NCBI RefSeq assembly: GCF_014252255.1
Contig: NZ_CP059213.1
Location: forward strand, 124,001-188,000
Source: Blattabacterium cuenoti
Lineage (GTDB): Bacteria; Bacteroidota; Bacteroidia; Flavobacteriales; Blattabacteriaceae
Length of the DNA: 64,000 nt
Direction: 5' to 3'
Of this stretch, positions 50,699-59,787 are shown piece after piece (within the stretch, counting starts at the first letter, position 1; each line of letters begins with the position of its first letter). The notes under the pieces were generated by a model. That model was not told the DNA's origin. It ran no database searches and saw nothing but the letters and a program-made list of their open reading frames with translations. The position numbers were made by a program, and so were the translations under genes.

Positions 50699-51538
50699 TT
50701 ATGTCATCATAGAAATTAAATTATATATATTTTTCTTTAATTCAGTTCTAGAAGAAATTAAATCTATAAATCCATTATCCATAAGAAATTCTGATGTTTG
50801 AAATCCTTCTGGAAGATCTTTTCCAATTGTTTCTTTAATTACTCTAGGTCCAGCAAATCCAATAAGAGCTCCCGGTTCTGCTATATTAATATCTCCAAGT
50901 AAAGCATAAGAAGCGGTAACTCCTCCTGTAGTAGGATCTGTTAAAACAGATATATAAGGAATTCGATATTCACGCAATTGAGTTAATCTAGCGATTGTTT
51001 TAGCCATTTGCATTAATGAAAAAGAAGATTCCATTATTCTTGCTCCACCAGATTTAGATATTAATATATATGGAAATTTTTTTTCTATACAATATTTTAT
51101 TGCTCTAGATATTTTTTCTCCTACAACAGAACCCATCGATCCTCCTATAAATGAAAAATCCATACAGGATATAACTACATTCATTCCTTTTATTTTACCT
51201 ATTCCTGTTCTAATAGAGTCGTATAAATTTGTTTTTTTTCTAGCTTCTTTAATTCTATCTGTATATGTTTTATAATCTTTCCATTTTATAGGATCTTTAC
51301 TAATCATTTTTTTATTTATTTCTAAAAAATGACCATTATCAAAAAGAATTTCAAAATATTCTTTACTATGAATTCTAACATGATATCCATCTTCTGGACT
51401 AACATAAGCATTTTTTTTTAATACTTCTGTATCTATAATTTTGCCGCTAGGCGTTCTATGCCATAATCCTTTTGGTAAATCTTTTCTTTCGTCTATAGAC
51501 GTTATAATATTTTTTTTTTTTCTCAAAAACCAAGCCAT
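50699..51538 (-). CDS. accD: Acetyl-CoA carboxylase carboxyltransferase subunit beta
   Basis: 279 aa. The crotonase-fold core shows [31 protein letters not shown] and [16 protein letters not shown]. The N-terminal region, which in E. coli AccD is a four-cysteine zinc finger, has none of those cysteines here (it reads [11 protein letters not shown] and [12 protein letters not shown]). I recall the same loss in other Flavobacteriia. It transfers carboxyl from biotin to acetyl-CoA with AccA. fbaA lies 16 bp upstream on the same strand. Confidence 0.95.
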   Translation of the reverse strand: MAWFLRKKKNIITSIDERKDLPKGLWHRTPSGKIIDTEVLKKNAYVSPEDGYHVRIHSKEYFEILFDNGHFLEINKKMISKDPIKWKDYKTYTDRIKEARKKTNLYDSIRTGIGKIKGMNVVISCMDFSFIGGSMGSVVGEKISRAIKYCIEKKFPYILISKSGGARIMESSFSLMQMAKTIARLTQLREYRIPYISVLTDPTTGGVTASYALLGDINIAEPGALIGFAGPRVIKETIGKDLPEGFQTSEFLMDNGFIDLISSRTELKKNIYNLISMMT

Positions 51539-51554
51539 AATTTATTTTTTTATA

Positions 51555-52622
51555 TTATAAAGTATTCATATTATTCATGAATGTAAAATATTTTTTTAGA
51601 ATAATTTTAAAAGATTTTTCTCCTTCTCTTAACCAAACTCTAGGGTCATAATATTTTTTATTTGGAATATGTTCTCCTTTTGGATTTCCTATTTGATTTT
51701 TTAAATATTCCTTATTATTATTCATATAATTTCGAACTCCACAAGTAAAAGCATATTGTAAATCTGTATCTATATTCATTTTAACAACACCATAATTAAT
51801 AGCTTCTTGTATTTCTTTTTTAGAAGATCCTGATCCACCATGAAAAACGAAAGAAACTGGTTTTTTTTTAGTATTAAATTTTTTTTGTATATAAATTTGA
51901 GAATTTTTTAATATTTCAGGACGAAGAATAACATTACCAGGCTTATAAACTCCATGTACATTTCCAAAAGAAGCTGCTATAATAAAATTTTTATTAATTT
52001 TAATTAATTGATTATAAGCATAACTAACCTCTTTTGGTTGAGTGTATAATTTATTATTTTCTATATTTGAATTATCTATTCCATCTTCTTCTCCACCAGT
52101 TACACCTAATTCTATTTCAAGGGTCATATTTTTGTGATTCATTTTTTCAAAATATTTTTCACAAATATTAATGTTTTCTTTTAATGGTTCTTGAGAAAGA
52201 TCTAACATATGTGAACTAAACAAAGTTTTTCCAAAACGATTATAATATTTTTCATTAGCTTCTATTAATCCATCAATCCATGGTAGAAAAGGTTTTGAAC
52301 AATGATCAGTATGAATAATAACTGTTGCTTTATAATATGATGCTAATTCATGAATATGCATAGCACAAGCTATAGATCCTTGAATTGCTGCTTTTTGTTC
52401 ATGATTATTTAATCCCTTTCCTGCATTAAAAATAGCGCCTCCATTAGATAATTGAATAATAACAGGAGAATTCATTTCTACAGCAGTTTCCATTACTGCA
52501 TTAATAGTATTAGACCCAATAACATTTACAGCAGGTATAGCAAAAACATTTTCCTTAGCATATTCAAATATTTCTCTAACAAGATTACCAGTAGCTACTC
52601 CAAAAGGAAATTTTCTAGACAT
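51555..52622 (-). CDS. fbaA: Fructose-bisphosphate aldolase class II
   Basis: 355 aa, the E. coli FbaA type. Zinc-binding and catalytic residues appear in VIIHTDHCSKP (about residues 102-112), LEIELGVTGGEEDGID, and the C-terminal FVFHGGSGSSKKEIQEA. It interconverts fructose 1,6-bisphosphate with two triose phosphates and pairs with the fbp gene at 12.9 kb for gluconeogenesis. It is the first gene of a pair with accD. Confidence 0.96.
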   Translation of the reverse strand: MSRKFPFGVATGNLVREIFEYAKENVFAIPAVNVIGSNTINAVMETAVEMNSPVIIQLSNGGAIFNAGKGLNNHEQKAAIQGSIACAMHIHELASYYKATVIIHTDHCSKPFLPWIDGLIEANEKYYNRFGKTLFSSHMLDLSQEPLKENINICEKYFEKMNHKNMTLEIELGVTGGEEDGIDNSNIENNKLYTQPKEVSYAYNQLIKINKNFIIAASFGNVHGVYKPGNVILRPEILKNSQIYIQKKFNTKKKPVSFVFHGGSGSSKKEIQEAINYGVVKMNIDTDLQYAFTCGVRNYMNNNKEYLKNQIGNPKGEHIPNKKYYDPRVWLREGEKSFKIILKKYFTFMNNMNTL

Positions 52623-52671
52623 GTATTTTAAAATTTATTTAAATTATTAATTTTTAATAATTAAGGATAAA

Positions 52672-52679
52672 CAAATGTA
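52672..52679 (-). promoter_or_regulatory. Candidate -7 box for fbaA-accD
   Basis: On the minus strand this reads TACATTTG, an exact TAnnTTTG match 49 nt before the fbaA ATG. An AT-only 9-bp hairpin (52642-52662) lies in the resulting leader. No clear -33 element. Confidence 0.38.
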
Positions 52680-52775
52680 ACAAAAAGTAAGTATTAATAA
52701 ATTTAATAGATTAATTGATAATTAATATCTATAATTTCGTAAAAAAAATATATACAAAAAATTTTTTTATAAATT

Positions 52776-55352
52776 ATGATTATTCCATCTACATTAAAAA
52801 TATATAATGCTTCAGCAGGTTCTGGAAAAACTTTTTTTTTAGTTAAAAATTATCTTTATGTTCTATTAAAAAGTCCTTATCCTGATGAATTTAAAAGAGT
52901 TTTAGCTTTGACTTTTACTAAAAAATCTTCTGAAGAAATGAAGAAACGTATTCTACAATGTATTAAAGAATTTTCAAATAAAATAGTTAAAAAAGAATAT
53001 TATTCTTTATTTGATCATCTTATGAAAGATTTAAAATTTACAAAAAATCAATTATATGAACGATCTCAAAAAATATTATATTCTATTTTATATGATTTTT
53101 CTTCTTTTTCTAAAAATATAAGTACAATAGATAAATTTACTTATAATATTGTTAGATCTTTTATTTCAAATCAAGAAATAAACTTAGAATTAAAAATGGA
53201 TACCTACAATTTTTTATTAAAAATTGTAGATAATTTATTACATAGATTAACATATTCAGAAGAATGGTCAAATATTTTAGTTCAATTTTCTATTGATAAA
53301 TTAAAAGAAGGAAAAAATTGGGATATAAGAAAAGAATTATTTCAAATAGCTAATCTCATGTTAGAAGAACAAAATTTTTTTTATATAAAAAAAATTAAAA
53401 ATTATTCTTTAAAAAATTTTATACAATTGAAAAATATTTTGATAAAAAGAACTCAAAAATTTGAAAAAAAATGTAAAATACAAGGAGATAAATTTTTTCT
53501 GTTTTTAAAAAAAACTTCCATTAAAAAAAATTCATTTATTTATTCAGAATTACCAAGACTTTTTAAAAAATTACAAATTAATAATTTATTTTATAATCCT
53601 TTTAATGAACGTGTTGAAAAATATTTTAAAAAAAATATATTATATGCTAAATCTTCTATACAAAAAAATCAAAAAATATTAATAGAAAAAAATAAAAATA
53701 AGATTATTTCATTATATAAAAAAACAAAATATATATACATAAAAAATATATCACGTTATCTTTTAGATAAACTTTTTCTAAAAAATATTAGTATATTTTC
53801 AATTATACATGAAATAGAAAAAGAATTCAATTTTATAAAAAACGAAAATAAAATTCTTTTAAATATAGAATTAAATAAAATTCTTTATGAAAAAATTATT
53901 CAAGGGACATTTCCTAAAATATATGAAAAAATAGGAATACAATATAAACATTATTTTATAGATGAATTTCAAGATATTTCATTTTTACAATGGTATAATA
54001 TTAAAATTTTAATTGAAAATGCATTATCTGAAAATGGATCAGCTATGATAGTAGGAGATCCAAAACAATCTATATATAGATGGAGGGGAGGTGATGTACA
54101 ACAATTTATTTTTTTAAAAAACATTGAATCAATCAGTTATAATAAAAAATTTAAAACTTTAGAAACAAATTTTCGTAGTTATGAAGAAATTGTGAAATTT
54201 AATAATTCATTTTATGAATATATATCTAAAATTTTTTATTCCAATATTTATAAAAATATATATAAAAATTCTAAACAAAAAATTTTTAAAAAACCTGGAG
54301 GATATGTAGAAATAAATTTTCTAAAAAGTTTAAAAAATAAAAATTATAAAGAATATATTTATTTAAAAGTAAAAAATAAAATAAAAAAATTATTACAAAA
54401 AAAATATGTTTTATCAGATATTTCTATATTAGTTAGGAATAATATAGAAGGACATTTTTTATCAGAAAAACTTATTGAAGATGGTATTAATGTAAATACC
54501 TCTGTTTCTTTATTAATAAAAAATCATTTAGAAATACAAATAATTATAAATTTATTTTATATTCTTGCAAATCCCTATTGTTATCAAAAAAGAATTACTT
54601 TAATTTTTCTTTTATTTAAAAAAAAATTTTTTTGTACTAAAAAAAAATATCATGATTTTATCATAAAAATTATTTTTTTTCCATTAGATCTATTTTTAAA
54701 AAAAATTTTATCAAAAAATTCATTATCATTAAATAAATTATATAATAAATCTATATATAATATATCAGAAGAAATAATTGAATCTTTTAGATTATTAAAT
54801 AAACATAATACTGTATCTATTTATTCTTTTCTAGATTTTGTTTATAGATTTATAAAAAAAGGAGGGAATTCGATTATTGATTTTCTCAATTACTGGGAAT
54901 CTAATAAAGAAAAAGAAAGTATTATTATTTCGGAGAATAAAAATGCTATTCGTGTTATGACTATTCATAAATCTAAAGGATTACAATTTCCAGTAGTTAT
55001 TCTTCCTTTTACTGATTGGAATTTTATGTCTAAAAATAAAGAAGGATCATGGATAAATGTTAATCCTAATTTGTATCATGGATTGAATACTATTTATTTA
55101 GAAATAGAACCATACTTAAAAAACATACAACATGATAAAAATATTCATAATTTTTATGAAAATTATTTATCAAATACAGTATTTGATAATATAAATCTAT
55201 TATATGTAGCCACTACCCGTTCTATAGAACAATTAATTTTATTTTCAAAATTAGAAAATGAAAAATCCGTATCATTTTACATTAAAAATTTTCTTTGTGA
55301 AAAAAAAATATGGAATGACAAAAAATATCAATACTCTTTTGGAAAAAAATAA
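52776..55352 (+). CDS. UvrD/RecB-like superfamily I helicase, short at the C-terminus
   Basis: 858 aa. Helicase motifs in order: Walker A SAGSGKT (residues 13-19), motif II FIDEFQDIS, motif III VGDPKQSIYRWRGGD, motif IV ETNFRS, motif V MTIHKSKGLQFPVVILPF and motif VI LLYVATTRS. The protein ends about 45 residues after motif VI (SFGKK), where RecB/AddA-type relatives continue into a PD-(D/E)XK nuclease domain. No frameshifted nuclease remnant fits in the 7 bp before lipA. It is probably a DNA-repair helicase that has lost its nuclease part. No AddB/RecC partner is here. Confidence 0.87.
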   Translation: MIIPSTLKIYNASAGSGKTFFLVKNYLYVLLKSPYPDEFKRVLALTFTKKSSEEMKKRILQCIKEFSNKIVKKEYYSLFDHLMKDLKFTKNQLYERSQKILYSILYDFSSFSKNISTIDKFTYNIVRSFISNQEINLELKMDTYNFLLKIVDNLLHRLTYSEEWSNILVQFSIDKLKEGKNWDIRKELFQIANLMLEEQNFFYIKKIKNYSLKNFIQLKNILIKRTQKFEKKCKIQGDKFFLFLKKTSIKKNSFIYSELPRLFKKLQINNLFYNPFNERVEKYFKKNILYAKSSIQKNQKILIEKNKNKIISLYKKTKYIYIKNISRYLLDKLFLKNISIFSIIHEIEKEFNFIKNENKILLNIELNKILYEKIIQGTFPKIYEKIGIQYKHYFIDEFQDISFLQWYNIKILIENALSENGSAMIVGDPKQSIYRWRGGDVQQFIFLKNIESISYNKKFKTLETNFRSYEEIVKFNNSFYEYISKIFYSNIYKNIYKNSKQKIFKKPGGYVEINFLKSLKNKNYKEYIYLKVKNKIKKLLQKKYVLSDISILVRNNIEGHFLSEKLIEDGINVNTSVSLLIKNHLEIQIIINLFYILANPYCYQKRITLIFLLFKKKFFCTKKKYHDFIIKIIFFPLDLFLKKILSKNSLSLNKLYNKSIYNISEEIIESFRLLNKHNTVSIYSFLDFVYRFIKKGGNSIIDFLNYWESNKEKESIIISENKNAIRVMTIHKSKGLQFPVVILPFTDWNFMSKNKEGSWINVNPNLYHGLNTIYLEIEPYLKNIQHDKNIHNFYENYLSNTVFDNINLLYVATTRSIEQLILFSKLENEKSVSFYIKNFLCEKKIWNDKKYQYSFGKK

Positions 55353-55359
55353 AATAAAT

Positions 55360-56214
55360 TTACTTCACATGTTTTTCTGCATGATAAGAAGAACGAACCA
55401 ATGGACCACTTTCTACATATTTAAATCCCATTTTTAATCCAATATCTTTCAATTCTTTAAATTCTTCTGGAATAACAAAAAAACGAACAGAATAATGTTT
55501 TAAAGAAGGCTGTAAATATTGTCCTATTGTTAGGATATCTACTTTAGATTTTCTTATATCTTTCATCGTTTGAATAATTTCACTTTTTGTTTCTCCTAAT
55601 CCTAACATAATTCCTGTTTTTGTACGAATATTTTTATTTTTTTCTTTTATATATTGTAATACTTTAAGACTTCTATCATATTTAGCTTGAATACGTATTT
55701 TTTTTGTTAATCTAGAAATAGTTTCTATATTATGAGAAATAACTTCTGGTTGTACATTAATAATTTTATCTATTATTTTTTCTTCTCCTTTAAAATCTGG
55801 AATTAAAGCTTCTATTGTTATTTTAGGATTTAAATATCGTACTTTTTGTATAGTTTTTACCCATATAGAAGATCCTAGATCTATTAAATCATCTCGATTG
55901 ACAGAAGTTAATACAGCATGTCTTACATTTAATATTTGTATAGATTTTGCGACTTTTTTTGGTTCTTCCCAATCAACTTTTTTAGGTTTTCCTGTTTTTA
56001 CTCCACAAAATCTACAAGATCTTGTACAAATATTTCCTAATATCATAAAAGTTGCCACTCCTTTATCCCAACATTCTCCTATATTAGGACAACTTCCACT
56101 CTGACAAATTGTATTCAATTTATGTAAAGAAACTAAATTTTGTAGTTTATGATAATTTTTATTAATTGGTAATTTTACTTTTATCCATTTTGGTTTTTTT
56201 TGAAAAATATTCAT
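55360..56214 (-). CDS. lipA: Lipoyl synthase
   Basis: 284 aa, a radical SAM enzyme that inserts two sulfurs into octanoyl groups on lipoyl domains. Both iron-sulfur sites are visible: the auxiliary cluster CQSGSCPNIGEC (CX5CX5C, about residues 37-48) and the radical SAM CTRSCRFC (CX3CX2C, about 63-70). The C-terminal SGPLVRSSYHAEK is typical. It needs lipoylated targets such as pyruvate dehydrogenase, encoded elsewhere. It converges on the helicase gene with a 7-bp gap. Confidence 0.97.
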   Translation of the reverse strand: MNIFQKKPKWIKVKLPINKNYHKLQNLVSLHKLNTICQSGSCPNIGECWDKGVATFMILGNICTRSCRFCGVKTGKPKKVDWEEPKKVAKSIQILNVRHAVLTSVNRDDLIDLGSSIWVKTIQKVRYLNPKITIEALIPDFKGEEKIIDKIINVQPEVISHNIETISRLTKKIRIQAKYDRSLKVLQYIKEKNKNIRTKTGIMLGLGETKSEIIQTMKDIRKSKVDILTIGQYLQPSLKHYSVRFFVIPEEFKELKDIGLKMGFKYVESGPLVRSSYHAEKHVK

Positions 56215-56279
56215 AATTATTTTTATTTAATTTCTATTTTTATATATACAATAATATTATAAAAATCAATTTTTTTTGA

Positions 56280-56287
56280 TAAATTTG
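56280..56287 (+). promoter_or_regulatory. Candidate -7 box for the NIF3-like operon
   Basis: TAAATTTG is an exact TAnnTTTG match 27 nt before the ATG at 56315. No clear -33 element. Confidence 0.33.
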
Positions 56288-56314
56288 TTTATATGATGTA
56301 GGTATGTTTTTGCC

Positions 56315-57415
56315 ATGGAAGTATTTGTAAGAGATATTACTAAAAAATTAGAAAATCTAGCACCTATAGAATATGCAGATTCTTATGATAATGTTGGATT
56401 GATAGTTGGATCGTTAGATCAAAAAATAATAAATATACTGATAACTTTAGATCTAACTGAAGATGTTTTTAATGAATCTATCAATAAAAAATGTAATCTT
56501 ATAATATCTTTCCATCCTATTATTTTTAAACCAATAAAAAATATAATTGGAAAAACTTTTTCAGAAAGAATTATAATTTCTGCATTAAAAAATAATGTAT
56601 CTATTTATGTTATTCACACAAATTTAGATTCAATATGGGAAGGACCTTCTGATTATATATTCAAATTGTTGAAAATAAAAAAAGAAAAGGTTCTTATTCC
56701 AAAAAAAGAAACAATAAAAAAAATGATTACTTATGTTCCAATTAGTTATGCAGAAAAAGTAAGAAATTCTTTATTTGAAGCAGGAGCTGGAAATATTTCT
56801 AATTATAGTCATTGTAGTTATAATTTTGATGGATTTGGAAGTTATATGGGAAATAATAAAACTAAACCATTTTTTGGAGAAAAAGAAATTTTTTATATGA
56901 AAAAAGAGACTTGTATTGGTGTTATTTTTCCTTCTCATAAATTAAATGTTATTAAAAAAGCACTTTTTAAAAATCATCCTTATGAAGAAGTTGCTTATGA
57001 AATTTATAATATTGAAAATGTTAATCCTTATGTAGGAATAGGTTTTTTAGGAGAACTAGAAAAAGATATGAATGAATATGATTTTTTAGTTTTTTTAAAA
57101 AAAAAAATGAATTTTTCTTATATTCGTCATTCTCATTTTACAAACAAAAAAATTAAAAAAATAGCTATAATAACAGGTTCAGGTCGTTTTGGAATAGAAT
57201 ATGCAATTAAAGAAAAAGCTGATGTTTTTATATCCTCAGATTTAAAATATCATGATTTTTTTAAATCTGAAAAAAAAATATTGATTGTGGATGTCAGTCA
57301 TTATGAATCAGAAAAAATTAATAAAAATTTATTAAAATCTTTTTTAGATAAAAATTTTCCTTTTATTTCTATTTATGAATCGAAAATTCATACTAATCCA
57401 ATTGAATATTTTTAA
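56315..57415 (+). CDS. NIF3-like dinuclear metal-centre protein
   Basis: 366 aa, the long form with an inserted CutA-like domain (about residues 130-230). Metal ligands lie in FHPIIFKP, VIHTNLDSIWEG and the C-terminal DVSHYESEKI. The start MEVFVRDITKKLENLAPIEYA matches the Bacteroidota family. It was once called GTP cyclohydrolase I type 2, but the true reaction is not settled. It begins a three-gene unit with the coiled-coil protein (9 bp) and the thioredoxin-like protein (3 bp). Confidence 0.9.
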   Translation: MEVFVRDITKKLENLAPIEYADSYDNVGLIVGSLDQKIINILITLDLTEDVFNESINKKCNLIISFHPIIFKPIKNIIGKTFSERIIISALKNNVSIYVIHTNLDSIWEGPSDYIFKLLKIKKEKVLIPKKETIKKMITYVPISYAEKVRNSLFEAGAGNISNYSHCSYNFDGFGSYMGNNKTKPFFGEKEIFYMKKETCIGVIFPSHKLNVIKKALFKNHPYEEVAYEIYNIENVNPYVGIGFLGELEKDMNEYDFLVFLKKKMNFSYIRHSHFTNKKIKKIAIITGSGRFGIEYAIKEKADVFISSDLKYHDFFKSEKKILIVDVSHYESEKINKNLLKSFLDKNFPFISIYESKIHTNPIEYF

Positions 57416-57424
57416 TTATGTGTT

Positions 57425-58222
57425 ATGATCCATAAAATACAAGAAACTATCACAGTAGTAGATAAATTGAGAGCATTATATAATCTTCAATTAATAGATT
57501 CTCGTATAGATGAAATACGAAAATTTCGTGAAAATATTCCCATAGAAATAAAAAGTTTAGAAGAAGAACTTAGTCAAATGAAAAAAAATTTAGAAGATAT
57601 TCATAATGATATTCTTTCTATAAAAGAAAACGTAGATAAACAAATTAAAAATATTAAGTCTTCAGAAATACTGATAAAAAAATATGAAAAACAAAAAGAT
57701 AATGTTAAAAATCATAAAGAATTATATTCTCTTAATAAAGAAATTGATTATCAAAAATTAGAAATTCAATTATCCAAAAAAATAATAAAAGAATTGAATA
57801 TAAAAATTAATCAAAAAGAAAATTTTTTTAATCAAAAAGAAGAATTATTGAAAAATAAAGAAGAACATCTTTTTCATAAAAAAAAAGAATTGAATAATAT
57901 TTTATTAGAAAATAATAAAGAAGAAAAAATACTTTTGGAAAAATCGTTATTTTTCTCTAAAAAAGTTGATAATAATTTGTTACAAACTTATAAAAAAATA
58001 AGAAGTGGAGTTAAAAATGGAGTAGCAGTTGCTCCAGTACAAAGAGGAGCTCCATTAGGGTCTTATTTAGCAATAACACCTCAAAAATATTCAGAATTGA
58101 TACAACGTAATAAACTTTTAATAGATGAACACAGTGGAAGAATATTAATAGATTCTGAATTAGCTGAAGAAGAAGAGAAAAAATATTTTGTAAAAAAAAG
58201 AAAAAATAATAAAATAAAATAA
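57425..58222 (+). CDS. Coiled-coil protein of the C4 zinc-ribbon family, without the cysteines
   Basis: 265 aa. Residues about 30-185 are a long coiled coil rich in Lys and Glu. The C-terminal part (VAPVQRGAPLGSYLAI and LLIDEHSGRILIDSELA) aligns by eye with the zinc-ribbon end of this family, but the four zinc cysteines seen in Bacteroides relatives are absent; there is no cysteine in this region at all. Function is unknown; it travels with NIF3-like genes in many Bacteroidota. ATG 57425 starts just after the NIF3-like gene. Confidence 0.85.
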   Translation: MIHKIQETITVVDKLRALYNLQLIDSRIDEIRKFRENIPIEIKSLEEELSQMKKNLEDIHNDILSIKENVDKQIKNIKSSEILIKKYEKQKDNVKNHKELYSLNKEIDYQKLEIQLSKKIIKELNIKINQKENFFNQKEELLKNKEEHLFHKKKELNNILLENNKEEKILLEKSLFFSKKVDNNLLQTYKKIRSGVKNGVAVAPVQRGAPLGSYLAITPQKYSELIQRNKLLIDEHSGRILIDSELAEEEEKKYFVKKRKNNKIK

Positions 58223-58225
58223 ATT

Positions 58226-58780
58226 ATGGCAGGAACTTATTCTTCTGATAAAATTAAAATTTCAATAAAAAATTTCTTCTTATTAGAAGTTTCTTCGGGT
58301 GAAAAAAAATTTATGAAAAACTTTTTTTCTAATAAAGCAACTGTAATTATGTTTATTTGTAATCATTGTCCATATGTAAAACATATAACTACAGAATTAG
58401 TGCGTTTATCTAATGATTTTATTCCAAAAGGAATTTCATTTTTAGCTATTAATTCTAATGATGCAAAAAAATATCCAGAAGATTCTCCGGAAAATATGAA
58501 AAAAATACATTATAAATTAGGTTATACTTTCCCTTATTTTTTTGATGAAAAACAAAATGTAGCTAAATACTATGGAGTAAAATGTACTCCTGAATTTTTT
58601 ATTTTTTCTGGTAAAGGAAATTTATGTTATCATGGTCAGTTAGATGATTCTAGACCAAATAATGAAATACCAGTAACAGGTTCTGATGTAAGAAATGTAT
58701 TGCACAATATTTTAAAAGGAAAAAATATAAATTTAATTTCAAAATTAAGTTACGGATGCAATATTAAATGGAAAATATAA
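58226..58780 (+). CDS. Thioredoxin-fold redoxin (AhpC/TSA-like)
   Basis: 184 aa. The redox motif is CNHCPYVKHI (about residues 47-56, a CxxC), with later GVKCTPEFFIF and YHGQLDDSRPNNEIPVTG typical of this Bacteroidota redoxin group. It has no signal peptide, so a cytosolic thiol-redox role is likely; the partner is unknown. It is the third gene of the NIF3-like unit, and its last 17 bp overlap the end of the convergent DHH phosphoesterase. Confidence 0.88.
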   Translation: MAGTYSSDKIKISIKNFFLLEVSSGEKKFMKNFFSNKATVIMFICNHCPYVKHITTELVRLSNDFIPKGISFLAINSNDAKKYPEDSPENMKKIHYKLGYTFPYFFDEKQNVAKYYGVKCTPEFFIFSGKGNLCYHGQLDDSRPNNEIPVTGSDVRNVLHNILKGKNINLISKLSYGCNIKWKI

Positions 58781-59771
58781 GATTATTATAATAATTAGGA
58801 ATTATATTTAAAAAATATTCAATAGATTCAGATAAACTTTTTTCTAATAAACCTCCTGATGCATTTTTATGTCCACCTCCTCCAAAATGTTTTCTAGCAA
58901 ACATGTTTACATCAAAATTACCTTTAGAACGAAAAGAAATTTTAATTGGATATTTTTCATTTTCTTCAAAAAAGAAAACCGAAAAAACAATATTTTTTAT
59001 ACCTAATCCATAGGTTACAATACCTTCAGTATATCCTTGTTTATAGGAATAATTTCTTAGCTCAGAAGAGCTTATACTTGTATAAGCTGTACGAAATTTT
59101 TTTAGAATTTTTAATTTTTTTAATGCTTTAGATAATAATTTTAATTTATTTATATTATATTTTTCTTGTAAATGATTATATATTTGATTTATATTAATTC
59201 CTTTTTCTATTAATTTACCAGCAATAAAATGAGTTTCTGAAGTAACGGAAGGAAAACGAAAAAATCCTGTATCAGTCATTAATCCAACGTATAAACATGT
59301 AGCTATTTTTTTATCTATTTTTTCTAAAAAATTCATTTTAGATATAAATTTAAAAATTAAAATACTGGTAGCTGCAACTTTTGGATCAAAAAACATAAAA
59401 TCAAATTGAAATGGAAAAGGATGATGATCTATTAATATTTTTTTTGCTTTTGAAGATAAAATAAATTCCCTTAATTTTTTAATTCTTGATAAATTATTAA
59501 AATCTATAAAAAAAATATAATCAGAATTTATAATTTTTTTTTTTATTATAGATTCAGTTTTTTCTGAAAAAACAATAATATCCTTTATTCCTGGAAGCCA
59601 TTGAAAAAATTCAGAATATTCTGTTGGAGATATTAAATCTACATCATGTTTCAATTTTCTAAAATAAAATAAAAGAGCTAAAGATGATCCTAAAGCATCT
59701 CCATCAGGATTATTATGTGGTAATAAAATAATTTTTTTTTTATTTGTTCCGTTAATACTAGAAAAAAACAT
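58764..59771 (-). CDS. DHH-family phosphoesterase (NrnA-type oligoribonuclease / pAp phosphatase)
   Basis: 335 aa. Motifs: LLPHNNPDGDALGSSLA (about residues 16-32), IDFNN, LIDHHPFP (the DHH motif) and the DHHA1 tail GGGGHKNASGG (about 303-313). NrnA-type enzymes finish RNA decay by cleaving short oligoribonucleotides and dephosphorylate pAp. It is the last of a minus-strand run dapD-tsaC-cca-nrnA, 16 bp after cca. Confidence 0.91.
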   Translation of the reverse strand: MFFSSINGTNKKKIILLPHNNPDGDALGSSLALLFYFRKLKHDVDLISPTEYSEFFQWLPGIKDIIVFSEKTESIIKKKIINSDYIFFIDFNNLSRIKKLREFILSSKAKKILIDHHPFPFQFDFMFFDPKVAATSILIFKFISKMNFLEKIDKKIATCLYVGLMTDTGFFRFPSVTSETHFIAGKLIEKGININQIYNHLQEKYNINKLKLLSKALKKLKILKKFRTAYTSISSSELRNYSYKQGYTEGIVTYGLGIKNIVFSVFFFEENEKYPIKISFRSKGNFDVNMFARKHFGGGGHKNASGGLLEKSLSESIEYFLNIIPNYYNNLIFSI

Positions 59772-59787
59772 ATATACTATATATTTA

